NCBI GenBank assembly: GCA_947561395.2
Contig: OX387193.1
Location: 35,228,255 to 35,292,254, forward strand
Direction of reading: 5' to 3'
Length of the DNA: 64,000 nt
Source: Buxus sempervirens
Taxonomy: Eukaryota > Streptophyta > Magnoliopsida > Buxales > Buxaceae
The notes beneath the pieces are model-generated. The model worked only from the letters and a program-made list of their open reading frames with translations. It did not search any database and was not told where the DNA came from. Every line of letters starts with the position of its first letter. Position 1 is the first letter of the stretch. The position numbers and the translations under genes were made by a program. This document shows, in pieces, positions 11,484 to 26,600 of the stretch.

Positions 11484-12918
11484 TTGCGTTGTGCTTAGAT
11501 CACGGTTCGAGGCAATCACTTTTTTTTGTTTCTTTTATTATTTTCTGATTTCTTGTTTATTTTTTACTGATTTATAATTATTTTATTCAAGATTTTTATA
11601 TTTCATTATATTTTTTATTTTCCATTTTTATATTGTTTGTCTTCTTAGTTTTTTACGTCATTTTTCTATGTGGAAAATGCGCGCAACATGAGTTTTTGCC
11701 ACTTGGCACACTTTCAACATTTATTTACAAAATTTCCCTTTGAACTATATTAGTCATAAAGTTTTTGTTCGAACTCCGCTCGCACAAGATTAGTAGCGTT
11801 AGAATTGTTAAAATTGTATCAAAAACATCTTTTCAGTGGTGTGAAAATTAATAGCTAAATCAACTCATCACAACGAGGCCATTTACTGGCTCTTGGTTCA
11901 CAACCAATTTTAGGGTTTGGCAAGCCAATTTTAGGGTTTTTTAGATTCTGAGGGTGCAAAAATTGTGTGCTTACACTAATTTTCCACCTTGAGGTTTTTT
12001 GTATAACAATATCTTCCTTTCATGAAAGGCTTGATAGTTAAAATCATAATTGAGAGAATGTCAATTTACAAATTTACGCCTCTTGTTTATATTTAAAAGT
12101 AAAAAGGCTTTATTTATACCCTGAGTACCAAAAATGCCGTCAGAGGAACCGACTTCTGGTTCTTTTCATTTAAAACAATGTTCTAAATGTTGAACTAAAC
12201 CACAAAAGGGTAATCTTCGACTTAATTTTAAATAATCAGAATAAGATGAGCAAAATTATGAATATATATTATATTTTACCTCTTGCCACCTCTTCAACAG
12301 TAATAAAGTTTTGACAGTCAAACCGAGAAGATTGTTATACAAAGCAAACTCGAAGCTTGTAAACTGATATTTCAAGAACATCAAGGGTATAAACTGTACA
12401 TCTTCATCATCACCATAAGGCAATTCCCACCAAAAATAAACTGTACATATCCATTTGTTTAGATTTCTAAGGTTGAGGAAGCCCTTCCTAGAACCTAATG
12501 GATTTCGCAACTTTATCGCTATTTAGTAGCACTCCTACAAGCTACCTCTAGTGAAAGCGCTTTTTCAGGAACTCTGTTTTGGCGAAGAGCAGTATGACTC
12601 TGTTCGCGGGAAGCAGTTTGCTGTACGTTAAACTTGAGTGGAATTCCCTAGAATGAGGAAAAAACCCCTTTTAAATTGTCTTCTAACCTACCACTACGAG
12701 TAAGAGTATGTTTTATATAAATTCTCACAACTTGTCTTCTAGCCGTTCGCTTTGATCCAAAACCTTACACAAAGCCCTTCCATTTGTCAAAAGACATTTA
12801 GGAACAGGCCTTTCAAGATATTAAACATCACCATTTGCGCCAACAAGTACCATGATTTACAGAGTATCCGGAGAGGTTAGTGTACGGTAAGAGTACCCTA
12901 CTTTTTTCTTTTTTTTTT
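11484..12918. other. 3' flank of the SHH2-like gene
   Basis: AT-rich sequence without a recognised gene. The 3' untranslated region and poly(A) site of the minus-strand SHH2-like gene should lie in the upper few hundred bases. A T-rich run immediately below the stop (12905-12919) becomes poly(A) in the transcript. Confidence 0.4.
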
Positions 12919-13305
12919 TCACATTTGGATACTTTCACTGGAGCCAGAGGCACCGCCACCGCCAGTGACCATTGTAGCATCACCAGCGGGTGCATTGGCA
13001 ATTCCCATATTGCTATCACCACCATTGCCACCCTTCATTTCAGTCATTGTAGTGTCTGCTGTTACGGGCATGTTAGCATGCAAAACAGGAGTCACTCTGA
13101 CATCCTCATCAGTGCTTCCCTCCACCTTGCGTTGCTTTCGCATCCTTTCATTTGCTGAACTTGTATCCCTTGAAGTGCTGACAGGAGAAGGGTCCTTACC
13201 TGTGTTCCTTTGCTCTGTTGATGCAGACTCCTTCAACGCATGCAGTTGTTGCAGCCTGTAATCTGTTTCTGGCCGACGGCACACCTTTCTTAGAGGCACA
13301 ATTTC
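12919..13305 (-). CDS. SHH2: SHH2-like exon 9 (C-terminal exon, stop)
   Basis: Begins [20 protein letters not shown], the conserved end of the SAWADEE domain. It then continues into a low-complexity tail rich in Ser, Thr and Gly ending SSESIQM, with TGA at 12921-12919. The acceptor is CTGCAG. Confidence 0.95.
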   Translation of the reverse strand, partial: EIVPLRKVCRRPETDYRLQQLHALKESASTEQRNTGKDPSPVSTSRDTSSANERMRKQRKVEGSTDEDVRVTPVLHANMPVTADTTMTEMKGGNGGDSNMGIANAPAGDATMVTGGGGASGSSESIQM

Positions 13306-16300
13306 CTGCAGTAAAGGAAATAAGAATTGTAAATAAGTAGCAACTAACATGAAGCTGAAGCCAGGGTAGAAATCCTAAACATGATACAATTCTAAGTGAA
13401 CCACTAACAGAAATAATACTCTTGCAACCACTTCTGCTATGTCAACCTTCAAATTGAGGCACTAATTAAACAAGCCAATGTGCCTCAACGAGACAGTTAC
13501 TGGTGCCATTTGAAACATTGATACAATCATGGAAGGTGGTACCAAGACGTGGGACTGATTCCCGCCACACCAATCAAAGGGAGTTATGCATGCTAGCTAG
13601 CCTCAAGTTACTCCATGTTCCAGTTCATCAAGACCTTTCTCGTACCAAAAGAGAGATGGCACTCCCAGATGAGACACAATTGGCTTGGGCATGATCTCTG
13701 AGCTGGCTAGCTGCTATATATAATATGGCAAGACGAAAGCAATAAAATACAGTTAACAAGCCAGTTTTAGAATCATACATCAACAAAATACAAGCTTAAT
13801 GATTCTAATCATCTTATAAAAAATATTTGGTTCCAGTTGAAGGCCCAAAAATTACGGAGGTGCGCCTACTCGCTCAAAAGTGATTTACTATCCGTAACTA
13901 CATTCCATATATGACGCAAGCAAGAGGTTGTATTCCATAAACGTAGGTTGTTGATGCCCAACACTCCTCCTTGCATGGGAGAACAGAACTGAGACCACTT
14001 AATAGGGAATATTTTCTTACGAGGGGAGGAGCCATTCCAAAGAAAGTTCCTACTTTGCCATTCTACCTTTTCGATAACCTCTCCAGGGAGTAGGAAGATA
14101 GAAATCCAATGAAGACAAATCGAGAGATTTATTGACCTGATCAGCTGCAACCTACCTACATAAGAGAGGCTTTTTGATGTCCATCTTTGGATTCTTGCCT
14201 TTATTCTCTCCAGTAGGGGAGTACAATCCTTCTTGCTAAGCCGAGAAGATAGTAATGGTATCCCCAAGAGAAATTCGAATTTGGAATTAGAATTCATAGA
14301 AGAAGCAACAAAACGTAGGGGGGAGAGAGTAGGGCTGTAAATGAGCCGATCCGAGTCCAACGCTCGGCTCACGCTCATAAACCTTGGAAACACTCAAGCT
14401 TGGCTTAGATCATCAAAAAATTTCGGACTCAAGCTCCGCTCAGATTCTTTAAAAATTCTTGAGCTCAGGCTTGCTCAAAAAAGCTCAGCTCCTTAGGGGC
14501 TAGGCTCACGAAAGGCCGGCTCGCTAAAATTCCTTTAACCTGTTTTTTGTTTAGATATACCTACTCGTACGATCAACAGATATTCATTCTAAGAAAATTA
14601 TTAAAAATCTCAAAATTTCTCTCTCAATCATAACTGTATAAAATGTCAAGTCCTAGTGCATCATATACGGGACAAAGGTATTCAAAAATCAGGAAAAAAA
14701 AATATATGATTGAAAAGAACAATGTTAATAGACAATAATGATATGTCAAGTCCTAGTTCATCTATGGGCCTTAGATTTACCCGGGCCATGTGGGTTGCAA
14801 GGTCTTGCATGGACCCTTAGGGATTACTCGGTTGAGTGTAAGTGGGCCCGGATACCCTGAGTCCCAAAAAAAACAATGAAAAAGTAAAAATAAAATGAGA
14901 TAAGGCTTCTTTATCCATAGTCATTGTGCCTTTTCTTTATCAATTATTAACAACCAACTGGGTCCAAAACCTGCAAGTAGAAGAAACAGGAAAATTTTAC
15001 TCATATGATCATAATAGCATAATGAGTTGATCTTTAACCAGGCTGAGCCCACCCAAGCTCAGTTCAGGCTCATTAACTTAACAAGATATTTTTTAGGCTC
15101 AAGCTCATGAGCCTTAAAATAGAGCTCAAGCTCGGCTAACATGGCCCGAGGCTCGGGTCATTGACTGCCCACAGAGAGAGACAGACATAGAGAGAGAGAT
15201 AGAAGTTAATAACCCTGGAAGAAAACCAAAAAAAAAAGTGAGAAAGATGAGAAAGGGAAGTTGTTGTAAACCTATAGAATAAGAATAAGAAAATAATGAA
15301 GAGATAAAGAAATAAGGCACTACAAATAAGTAGAAGAAGATGAGAGAACGAGAGAGAGGGAGAGGTCGCGGCAAATATGTAGACAATGAAAAAGTAGATC
15401 TAAAAGGCGAAAAAGGAGTTGCTGCAAGGAGAGAACAAGACAAGGAAAATGGGGCAAAGAAAAAAAAGAGAGTTGTTGCATATCTTTATGAGAATAATAA
15501 GTTGAGAAAGAAGAGATGGAATCATGGAGGCTTTTTAATTGGGCTTTGTCTCTTCTCCGAATTCTTAGCTAGCACAAATTGGAATTATCAACTATATTAC
15601 GTGAACTGAGCTTAAAAATAACTTAAAACCAAAATCAATGGAGTTAGGCTTGAATTTATGCTACCAAATAAATATTTTGGAATTGAAGGCCTCAGTTCCA
15701 ATTCCATAATGAATTCTCACTCGAATTCAATAAACCACTTGGGGCCATAGGGTATTTTCTCTTTTCTTTCTTTTTTGCCTTTTTTACTGGACCTGTAAGG
15801 TATTTCCTCACAATTCCTAGTTTTCTCTGAATAATATTTTATCACAATCACTAATCTCTTAATAAAAATTTCTCTCTTCCAAAGAAGCTTTTTTTACAAA
15901 GTATGCACCATCCTTAGGAAAGCTCTTATTCTATCTCAAATTTTCAGCTCTCTTGATCCCCCCCTTCTAAGATATCTCTGTAAGAATTTTCATTTCTTCA
16001 GTGAGCCTAAATAGACCTTTTATAGATAAAGGTAGTCCCCCAGATGATGATACTAATCAACTAAATGGTAGATTCTTTTTCTCTTTATAACTAACAGTTA
16101 TCTACTTTTATGACATAGCATACTCTTGGATTTACAGGTTGGCCCTCTGATCGATCGTTCCATTTGACTTTCTTGAATCATAGGTCAATATGTTGGAGTC
16201 CAATTTTATGTACAAGAATCCCATGTTTATAGCTTTCATGCTCTAAGGCTCACCAGTAAACCTCTGAAAATAAACTTCTTGTGACATTGATCTGTTCTCC

Positions 16301-19300
16301 GACAGGTTCTCTCACAATAACAATCACAGATATCATAAGCCAGGCCAATCATAGATATCATAAGCCATGTCTCACCAAACACCTATATGAAAGTACCAAA
16401 GTCTAACAATCTTCTTGGCAAAATATGTTAATAATGATTCGCCATAAGAAGATTAGTATAATTCTAAGATTTGAAAAATAAAATTGCAAGTGGAAGTTAA
16501 AGTTTCAAATCAAACTCCTAAAAATGGGAAATTTTGTTGTACTTATTCACATGCAATATTTTATGTAACTATAACGATAAATAAATTGCCCTTAGTTTAC
16601 GAGAATTCCATCATCTCAATGATATCCAAACCACCAAGTCTAGGCTTGCTGCCCAGCCAAGGTGCCATAAAGCCCTAGTCAGGTAGCTATCAAACTTAGT
16701 GTTGCCAATTTTCTAGATTTTTGTATATTTTTCCTCATTTAATATTCTATAGTTCTAAATCAACTCAAATACCGACTCCTTCTAACAGTTCTGTCAAAGG
16801 ATTTGAAAATGTACAAAAAGTTATTGCAGGATTTCCAGCAAAAAGGTTCCTGAGTAGCTTTTTGTCATAGGCATTCTTAAGGTGAAGATATGGTGCTTCT
16901 TTACCTTGTCAAAATTCAAGTAAAAATGTATCACACGGTGCAGGAAAAAAGGCAAGCCATCAACAAACATCAAACAAATTGTGTGGAATCCTAATAATTG
17001 GGATGGTCATGCATATAAGCGACCAAAATATTCTATTTAACATGTATAGGTGACAACTTGCAATGAGCTCCCCATAGGAGAAGCAATGCTTGGGTTATAT
17101 TAAAAAAAGTAATTCTTGTCTTTCTCCGACCTGTGCATATCGATGTATATTTTAACAATAATTTTACAAAAATAAGAAAATAATGAGAGATGAACATTAA
17201 ACTCTCTGTGTGTTTGTGGTGGGTCAGTGTGGGGTGGGGTTGTTGTTGCGGTGGCTGTGGGCTTTTGTTATAGCTTCCTGACTTCAACCAACTTAGCAAG
17301 TTGCATTGAATTATTAAAACAAAAGTGAAACAAAAAGAGATCTGCATAAGAAGCTTTAAATAGAACAGAAATAAAGGAGGATGCAAAACTTGAAACTGTT
17401 GACAAACAACAAAAGGACCACAAGAGATATTATCTACATAGACTTATGTCATGGGAGGTTCACCAAAATTTTGCTTACTTCTCTTATGTTTCCAAATCTT
17501 GAAACAAACAAACAACCAAAAAAAAAGCCATAGGAGCTACCAAAATTTTTCTCATGTCAAAAATTTCATTTGAAATTATTGCTATTTCCCTGAATAAAAT
17601 TGTTGCTCATTTGACAATAATATAGATCTTATTTACCTCAAGTTTTCTTAATATTGTGCCAGATTTGGGGTTCTGGTACAAATCTAGCAACTCTATTGGA
17701 GATCCCATAAAAAATTTAAAAATTTTTACAAAATTCAAGCTACTAAGGTGCAAATTTATATGGTATGCATTTAATTTCAAATTTCTTTTTATTCTGGATT
17801 TCTCATTTTTGTAAAAATTAATTAAATAAAATCTAGGTTGATAAATCTATTGGATGCATTACAAGCATTGGAGATGGAACCTAGATAAGTTGAAACATGT
17901 TTTTCTTTCCCATCTTTTCATACCCACTCTTAAAGTTATATGCAATAGGAAAGAATCTACACCAAAATTTTTAATTTTATATTTAATTAAAATAATTGAA
18001 AATTATATATAATTATAGAAACTTATTTTACTTCATATAATTAGTAAAATAAATAATTTCTTAGACAATTCATACTCCCAAGTGATTGACCACTAATTAA
18101 TGTAAAATAATCTTCAGTTTCTAAAATTGGAAAAAATAAACATACAAAGATAAAGAAATCCTTTAAAAATGAAAAATTTTAAGAAACATTGTGATAATGG
18201 TTTCCTAGTATGTAATGTATCTAAAATGCCCAATAGTGCTTAGAGAATCAATTTCCAACTCTCAAAATATAATATACAAAAAGCTTTTCAAAATACACAA
18301 ATATAGAATTTTGAAAAATTTTACAATGAACTAAAAAAATTCTGGTAACTATAATGGGGTCTCATTTTTATTTCCATATAGAGCAAACATACAGTGATTG
18401 CTCTAAGAAAAGGTTACTTCAAGCCAATTTGACATTCGGTGACCTAATGGATCATTTTTGAGTTAATATCTAGACCATGAATTTAGAAAAGCATTTATTT
18501 TTGTTGTTCCTATAGTTTATCTATGATTTCTTTTTCGAATTATGACGGTGGATAGTAGTTTAACTGTATCAGTGTATTGACAGTGCATACAATAGTTCCT
18601 TAAATGTGAATTCCTTATATTTAGACGCTTTTATTCTTACATTTTTAATTTATTTGTGCACATTTATGTCACCAGTAATTGCGGAAGTTTTACTAAATTT
18701 AACTAATTATTTCCCAATTTGTCTTCTTACTAAGCGAGCCAGATTAAGATCATCTCCCCATAATTTCAGAAAAATACTCCCATGGGCCTAGTGGAGAAAT
18801 TATCTGTGAGAGCAACATTTAAAACATTGGTTAGGGCTAGCAGGCTGCCAAGGTGATCCTTCAACTACGCAAAAATAATACATAAGGAGTGTTAAAATAA
18901 TTGTCTCTGTCAATCTCAAGGTTTCTTAACTTTTGGTCTAATCAATTATTTCATTTTCTGTATTCCTGAAAATAATTATGGTTGAGAATAAAGATAAGCA
19001 GAAAAAGGTTTGATAATTAAAATACTGAAGTTCGTGCAATGTACCTCAGACTGATCATGATCATAACGCACTAGAAACCTACATCGACATCCTCTAACAT
19101 CATGTCTCCGTCTTTGTGCATCAAGAACATGGGCATCATAATAAAGAGCCTGCTCTTTACCTTCCTGAGAATATCCGAGGAAATGATTAGGATTCTTCGA
19201 AATTAATGGATCCCATATGATAATATTGTAGGTGACATGCCTTGGAAAACTACCTGAAAACAAAGTATAAGATCTCCTGGTAATACTGCTACACATTCTG

Positions 19301-22300
19301 ATGCTTCACAAGGAAGGGACCGTTGTCTCACATTCCTACGCACATTAACCCACTCATCCTCCTCTGCTCCAAATCCTGAAAACCTAACGCGAACTTCCTG
19401 AATTTGCAGGCCAGAATAATATCAAAATCAAAGATAACTGTCAATGAACTACAAGAATTATGAACCAACATTAAAGCAGTGTACATATTGCAAAAAGCAG
19501 TGAGAGCAAATTATGTATATTGAGGAGATAACTTCAGTACTACATATAGATTCCTATTCCAAACCGCAGCCCATCTCCCAGTTATCAACATTTTCTTATA
19601 TGCTTTAAAACAAACATGAAAACATACCTAATGGCTAAGATCATCCAATCAACCCAAACTTTGGACCATGAAATCTTCTGCATGAGACCATTGGTTCATC
19701 AAGCAGAAGAGGATATGCAATAAAAGCAGCCAATTTACATTACATGATTTTCCAATGGAATTTTCCATTTTATCACAAAAATATTATAATTTATTCGATT
19801 CAACCCTTTCAGTACCAAGCAGTTCAGAGAATTACCGGATCCCCCGTCTCAAACATTCTATGAGAAATAAAAGTTGCAACATCATACCTGTAAAATGTGC
19901 AAAAAAAGAATCAGATAAAATAACTAGAACTGGAACAAAAAATAACCGGAACCATGAAGTCAGCAACTAATCTAAATCTCAGGAATTACTCACCATGCTC
20001 CATCCCTGGCTGATTTGGCTTCGAACTCCATCTGGACATTATTCTCTGAACCACTTCGACCTACATATTATTTGAAACAGAAGAACAATGGTATCATACA
20101 ATCTGAACTTTGTTCTGGGGCAATGATCAGGAGTTGACATTCAAGCATCCATAGGTATTAGGCAATAGATTGAGAATGGAAGAGCACAGATATAGAAAGT
20201 ATAATGATTATAGAGAACAAGCTGAAAAAATGAAGTCAACAATATGTATATCATCAAATTTAGTATATTTCTAAACCCTCTTGAGCTAGAGAACATTCTT
20301 GTCATTCCCCAAACAAAACACCAGCATAAGACCCTTTGAACTCCCAAAAGTAACTGAGTTCATTCCACATCATTCTAATCATGACAAGTGAGTGGTTACC
20401 AGATCCACATAATTACAGTAACCACTTCTACCACAATGTCTGGGGAAACAAAATACAGGACTCTGAAACTGGAAACTACAGGAATAGCTCAGATATCCAA
20501 ATCTTACAATTGACACAAGTGGAACAGACTGCACAATGTGCTCGACCTTTTTTTTTTTTTTTTTCATGTTTTATTTTCTTTAAACACACAAAAAATTTAT
20601 TAACTTCTGCTCTAATTCATAAACATTCTTCTAGTTTAAAGATAAACTAATCTAACTTACCACTTCCAAGTATTGGCTCATTGGTTTGACCAGGTCCCCT
20701 TAGTGATTATCTCAAAAACATTGTTATTTACAATTCAAATAAAGTATGGATGCAGAGTAATCTGAATTTAAACAATCTTAATAAACCAACAACACATATT
20801 TGCATCAATTTCTGATAGATCTTACACAATATGATCTGATAATTGAATCCTATCAACATTTGCATCAAGATGCGGAAACACCCGAAAACATGACGAAGTA
20901 AACCTTTGGAATATTTTCCCATTGTCAAATTCAAAATGTTTTAGAAGTGAGAGAACTTCCAGCCTTGAAATGTTCACACCAGCGCTAAACCCATATGAAT
21001 CGGAACCATATCCAATGTATTGGGAATTATATTCCCAATTTGCATGTGATAGTGCTTAGTGATCCAAAACTTGCCAACATTGTCTGAGAACTTACATGAC
21101 AGTAGCCATCTAAGCTAATAATAAACAGGGGGAAGAAACAGAAAAAGAAACATATCACACAATATGCACTTGATTTTATGAAATTTCTTTACTTGATTCT
21201 CCTGCACTATCACTGAAGCTCCAGCTTGCAGTCATGCTCTACTCTGGTTTATTGGTTTCGATATTAACAAGGAGAAGGAAAGGAAAGTATGAATATTCTG
21301 GTGAATTTTACTGTTACTAATCATAATAGTAGATGCTGCATGGGTTTACATCCTGGGAATGACTGACCCGGTTCCCACCCCCCAACACCCAAGATGGGTG
21401 CTTACCACCAGTACTTATAGTTAAAGGGCAATCTGGGACAGGCCAGATTGGTCAAACCCAATACCGACCAAGTAGGCACAATTAAAATTAACATATGTGT
21501 GTGTGTGTGTGCTCGCGTGCGTGTTTGTGCCTGTGTACCAAAGAGTGTAAAAACATAAAAAGTTAGTCTCCTGAGTATTATTTTAAAAATTAATAAGAAA
21601 AAGTCAAATTTATATGCACATTCAGAAAACAAAAATCCCCTTTTCTTTGAATCTTTCTTATTCAGCATTTTGCAAACTCCCTCACGGTATGCATACGAGC
21701 AGTAGAAAAAAAATTGACCCCTTGATTGCCAGTTTCTTAATTTTTAGTGGTCATTATAGAAGCAATCAAAGACTTCATTTTAAAGAATTGTATACAAATA
21801 TGTAGGAATCTTGTATAAATAATAGTTCAGATTTACAAGAAGTTTCCTCAACAAAATGGGAAACATTAGAAGTATTAACAGTGTTTCTGGAAATACAGAA
21901 TTAACTAATTTACAGACAAGTCAATTTCTGTAGATATAATAGTATATTTCAGATAGTTTCCTAAATATTATAGGAAACCTTTGAAAAATTTATAAATATA
22001 GAAATACGAGAAAATTATGCTTAAATCCCTTCTGATTTCTGACAACTGTAAAAAACTCCCCTGAGCTTTCTAAGATGACACTAACTTCCTTATCAAAGTT
22101 GTAGAATCAACAGGGGTAACAAAAGTAGTAATCTGACCGTTTTATCCCTCATTAATTTTTTAGTTAAAGTAATAAAATTTAGAAATTTAAATGATTAAAT
22201 CACCCATGATTTTTAAATTGATTATTTCTGTCTTCAAACCTTTAAAAAGTCATTTTCCATTATCAAAAAACTCAAAATCCTAAATCTTTTGCACTTAAAG

Positions 22301-23628
22301 AAGGCTAAATTCGTCAAAGAACATTCAAACTTTAATAACATTAGCACAGAAGGGAGAGACATGCAACAGATAACAAAACCAGAAGGGAGTTTTCAGTTGT
22401 CAGAGACCAAAAGGGAGGTAAGAAAAATTCTCTATAAACATTTACAGATTTAACGGGCAACTCAATTAAAATAAATGATAACAAGGATCTTTAGATTTAT
22501 ACGGAGTTCCCTAAAACAACATTAAGAAATTATAGATTTACAAGGAGCTTTCTAAAGATTATAGAAAAGATTATATCAACATGGAGTCTCCTAGTGATAA
22601 TACCAAAATTTCAAAAGAGTGATTGAGTTTTCAAACAAACATAATCTAAAAATATTAGGACCACTCTTTTTTTTTTTTTTTTTTGGTAGAAAATTAGAGG
22701 ACCACTCAATTAATAAGGCAAGTCAACAAATGTTCCATGATTGAATCATGTCATTACAGTAAGTTGAATTGCCCTTTGAGGAGTATAAATTAATTTAAGA
22801 AAATTCCATCTGATGGCATTGTAATTCCTACTTATTGCCTTATTTCCAATTGGAATCATCAACTCCAAATTTTACCAAATAAAGATCAAGCGTTTGTGCA
22901 GCTGTTCCAAGCTGGTATCAGTACATACCACTCCAAAATTATTTCAATGGCCAGGACAATGCTTTTCAATATTGGTGTCGACCAACTTATTCTTAAAACT
23001 ATAGATTCAGGATCATGAACCTCCCAAGTATTATTACAAATATTTTGTTCATGCAATGGAGAGAGCCATCCCATGAACAATAAAAGAATCAATGTAGCTC
23101 TATCAGATCTTTTGCAGAATGCATTAACAGGGAAAAAAATAAAGGAGAAACACATTTTTTAAGGTAGATGCGTTATATTAAGTGGCTTAGTATTTCATAA
23201 AATTTCAGAAATCTTAAAACAATAACCATTGTACATTTTTACTTCTTTCAACAGCTCTGAATTCTAACTTCTACTTTACAAAAATATGCTTGTATGACAA
23301 TTATTGGATTCTTAGCATACAAGGGAGCAAAAACTAGCACAAAGTTCCAAAATATCATATTTATAGAGTGTAGAAACAGAATAAACAATTACTTATAAGA
23401 AGGAAACTAACCTAACAAAGTTTCACACACTGCCATTGAAAAATTAACTACTATCATAAAGCGAATAGAAGATGACACCAGAAAGAAGAAAGAGTAGGGG
23501 GGCAATGGATGACCAAGGGAAGAGATAGTATGGGGTGATGATTGGCCCTCCCTTTATGGGGCAATGGATGACCAAGGGAAGAGATAGTATGGGGTGATGC
23601 TTGGCCCTCCCTTTATGACCTTATTTAA

Positions 23629-23683
<55 letters not shown>

Positions 23684-26600
23684 CAAGAATACCCTTCATT
23701 GACAAAAATTATAGACAAATGTGGTTAATAAGACTCCCTCCCAAGTTGATGAAGATATTTATAATGCCCACCTTGCCAGGAATGTGCTAGGTAATTCTTC
23801 TTGTTACTTGTAATTTTATCTATATATATATATATATAGATATATACATTTTTCCTATAGTCATTCTTTGCTTACATGTTTGAGAACATGTGCCAGGTTA
23901 TTCTTGGTCTTCACAGTCATGTTTTAATGTCCCAATTCATTGTACTTAAATGTTAAGGATAGTTTTTCTCTTTTTTTTTCCTCTCTCTCTCTCTCTGGTT
24001 CTGCCCCTCTGTCTCCTTTTCTTCCTCACCCACTCTCTTGTTCTCCCTCTCCCTCTATTGTTCTCTCCTTCCTCTCATCCTATCCCCTCTCTTCTTAATT
24101 CCTATCACCCTCATCCTCCACCATGGGGTAAATAATTTTTTTTTTTTACCTTTTTAAAAATAATGACCAACATGCAGTAGTTAATAAATCAAGTCAAATA
24201 AGCTGGTATATACTGGTGTTACCAATACTGTCTAATGCAGGAACTTTTTAATCCTTTACCTCTTCATATTATACCTATGTGACTAGTAGGGGTATGGACA
24301 GACCAATACAAACTGATATCAACTGGAATTTTAAGCCATGATGACAGTAGAAACTCCGAAGGTTATGCACCTTTACCACAAGCTCGTATCAATACTTCTC
24401 AAGCCATAATTATTCTCATTCACCTTGTGCCATAGACCTTTTCTCAGCATCAGCACTGAATTTAGTAATCACCATCCGCTTCCTAATATTACAGGTGACT
24501 AAGTTTCCACCAACAAGTTTGTGACAGCAAGAGGTAGATTTTCTATCACCAGTAAAGCCTAATGTGTACAAGCCTCTAGACCCATATGTGTATGACTATA
24601 ATTTTACTTAGATAATATAACATTTGATGCCTTAAGATGAGTCAGCCTTGGTATTCATAAATTACTTGATCACACTCTTATCAAAAGCAATTATGAGTTT
24701 TCCCATCAACTTCTGAAACATGCCTGCATCAACCACTGGGTAGCTATCCTGGTCTTTAAATATGTGATTTTGTTTAATAGGTGCTTTAGTTGTCCTTTTC
24801 CCAAGTTCCTGGTCTGCTTTACCAGATTTAAGATGAAAATTTCTTCAAGAGATATAAAACCTTTCTTGAACTGGTAACCTCAATCCCAAGAAAGTTTCTT
24901 GAATGGACTTGAGAACTCTAACAACAGTAGACTTCAAAATACAAACTTTAACCTTCAACTCTTCATGTGAGTAATCCTTGATTCATCCCATATCTTTAGC
25001 ATTATCGTCAGTCACAACAATATCATCCACATAAATAATTAAAGTTTCTCTGCTGTCCCCAGAGATCTAGACAAACGTTGCATACTTGTCACTGGAACCC
25101 ACCTTATTTAACCTTAAATCAGGTTCCTGTTGACTCTCAATCCATATAAAGCGTTCTTGGCTATGGGAATGTTCATTGCACTACACTGGAAAAGGAACCC
25201 ACATGGAGTTCCGATATCTACTTTATTTAATTCCTTATGAAGAAATGCATTCATCAGATCCAATTGGTGAAATAGACATGAAAAAACTGCAGAAAGTGAG
25301 AGAGTTACTTATATGAGCAAAATGAGAAATTGAAACAACCATTATTGTGAAGAAATTCCTTAGAAACAAACTAGATTTGATATGGAAGAGTAGATAAGAG
25401 GGAGAGATAGAGAGAGGGAGTTATTATGATCAACCTTCGTTCTTAGTCATAAGGTTAAAAATGCCCTTGATCAGTACAATTAAGGTCAAATCTGTCCGTT
25501 ATAATACAAGTGACTTCAACCACTTTAATGTCTGGCCATAAATACGAGTGAATCATATGAAACAATGGTTACAGATATACATAACTTACATATAATTTAT
25601 TATTGCCATCGAAAGTAAAACTTCCAAACGAGAAAAGAAAAAAGTAGGCTTTCACCAAGAGGCCAATACTTTTGATTTTCGTCAGCAGAAAAGTCAAAGG
25701 CTCATAATCACCTGGAAGAAGAATAGACAAACAATGAAAGAACCCTTTATCCACAAATTAACTAAATTCCTATGGTATAACATTTAGGAATTTTGGAGGT
25801 TAATTGGTTCTTCCACAGCTATTATTGGCATGCCTAATTAATGATATATGGAATACTCTGGTGCCTCATGCTACAAAATGACTTTCAATTAGGACCTTGT
25901 ATTGTATATAACAAGTTCAATTGATCCCTTAATGACATTTTGGTGAGAAAGCAGAATTGTAGTTTGATTCTCCATATAATTCTCCTTGGCCATACACTTA
26001 AGCTTATATTTGACAACTACTCAATTGGAAATTTTCCACACAATAATCATAACCAAAAGCCAATTTTATACACGAAACCATTGACATAAGTAATGTTACT
26101 CATACTAAGTATCCTCTTGCTCAAACTTAGAAACATAATCCAATATGGATATCATAAGTACATCGTTTGGAGAACCACACTTTTCCACATGTACTTCAAG
26201 GATCTTACTTGATATGCTAAGCTTCATTTCTATAAATATTTGACACATGGGAATAACATCTCCTAAAATGTCTTTCATTTCCAGAATTCAAACCCAAAAT
26301 AATAATAGTAATTTAAATAATCAATAGGTATGAATGACAAAAACCCAACCCACATGTGATATTGAAACACTGTTCATGTAGCTTATACAAAGGGTCATCT
26401 ATTATGTGCTTGATAGAAGAATTCAAAGGGTAATAATCAATTCACACTGTACATGTGAATTGGCCTTGATAGAAGAATTCATATCTAACCAAATAACCAA
26501 ACCTGGTGAGGAAGATCAGAAAACCATTAGCTTTATGCTTGAAGAAAAACATAGACAATCTGTAGGGCTTCTGGTGTTTTAGGTGGTTTTGTGGAGCATG

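Larger units (their letters stand above)
13306..19044 (-). other. SHH2: SHH2-like intron 8 (5.7 kb)
   Basis: Contains a LINE fragment (13830-14267) and a hAT-like element (14333-15168). A short tandem phrase (AGATATCATAAGCCA, twice) lies at about 16325-16370. The rest is AT-rich sequence in which I recognise nothing; the open frames at 15126-15609, 17033-17386 and 18606-18791 look like simple-sequence or chance frames. Confidence 0.7.

Noticed and set aside
12256-12510. 84-codon minus-strand frame below the SHH2 stop
   Set aside because: No motif, AT-rich, and located in the presumed 3' flank; no evidence for an extra SHH2 exon.
23631-23680. (AG)25 tract as a possible GAGA-type regulatory site
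   Set aside because: It lies deep in intron 4 among other simple repeats; nothing ties it to regulation.
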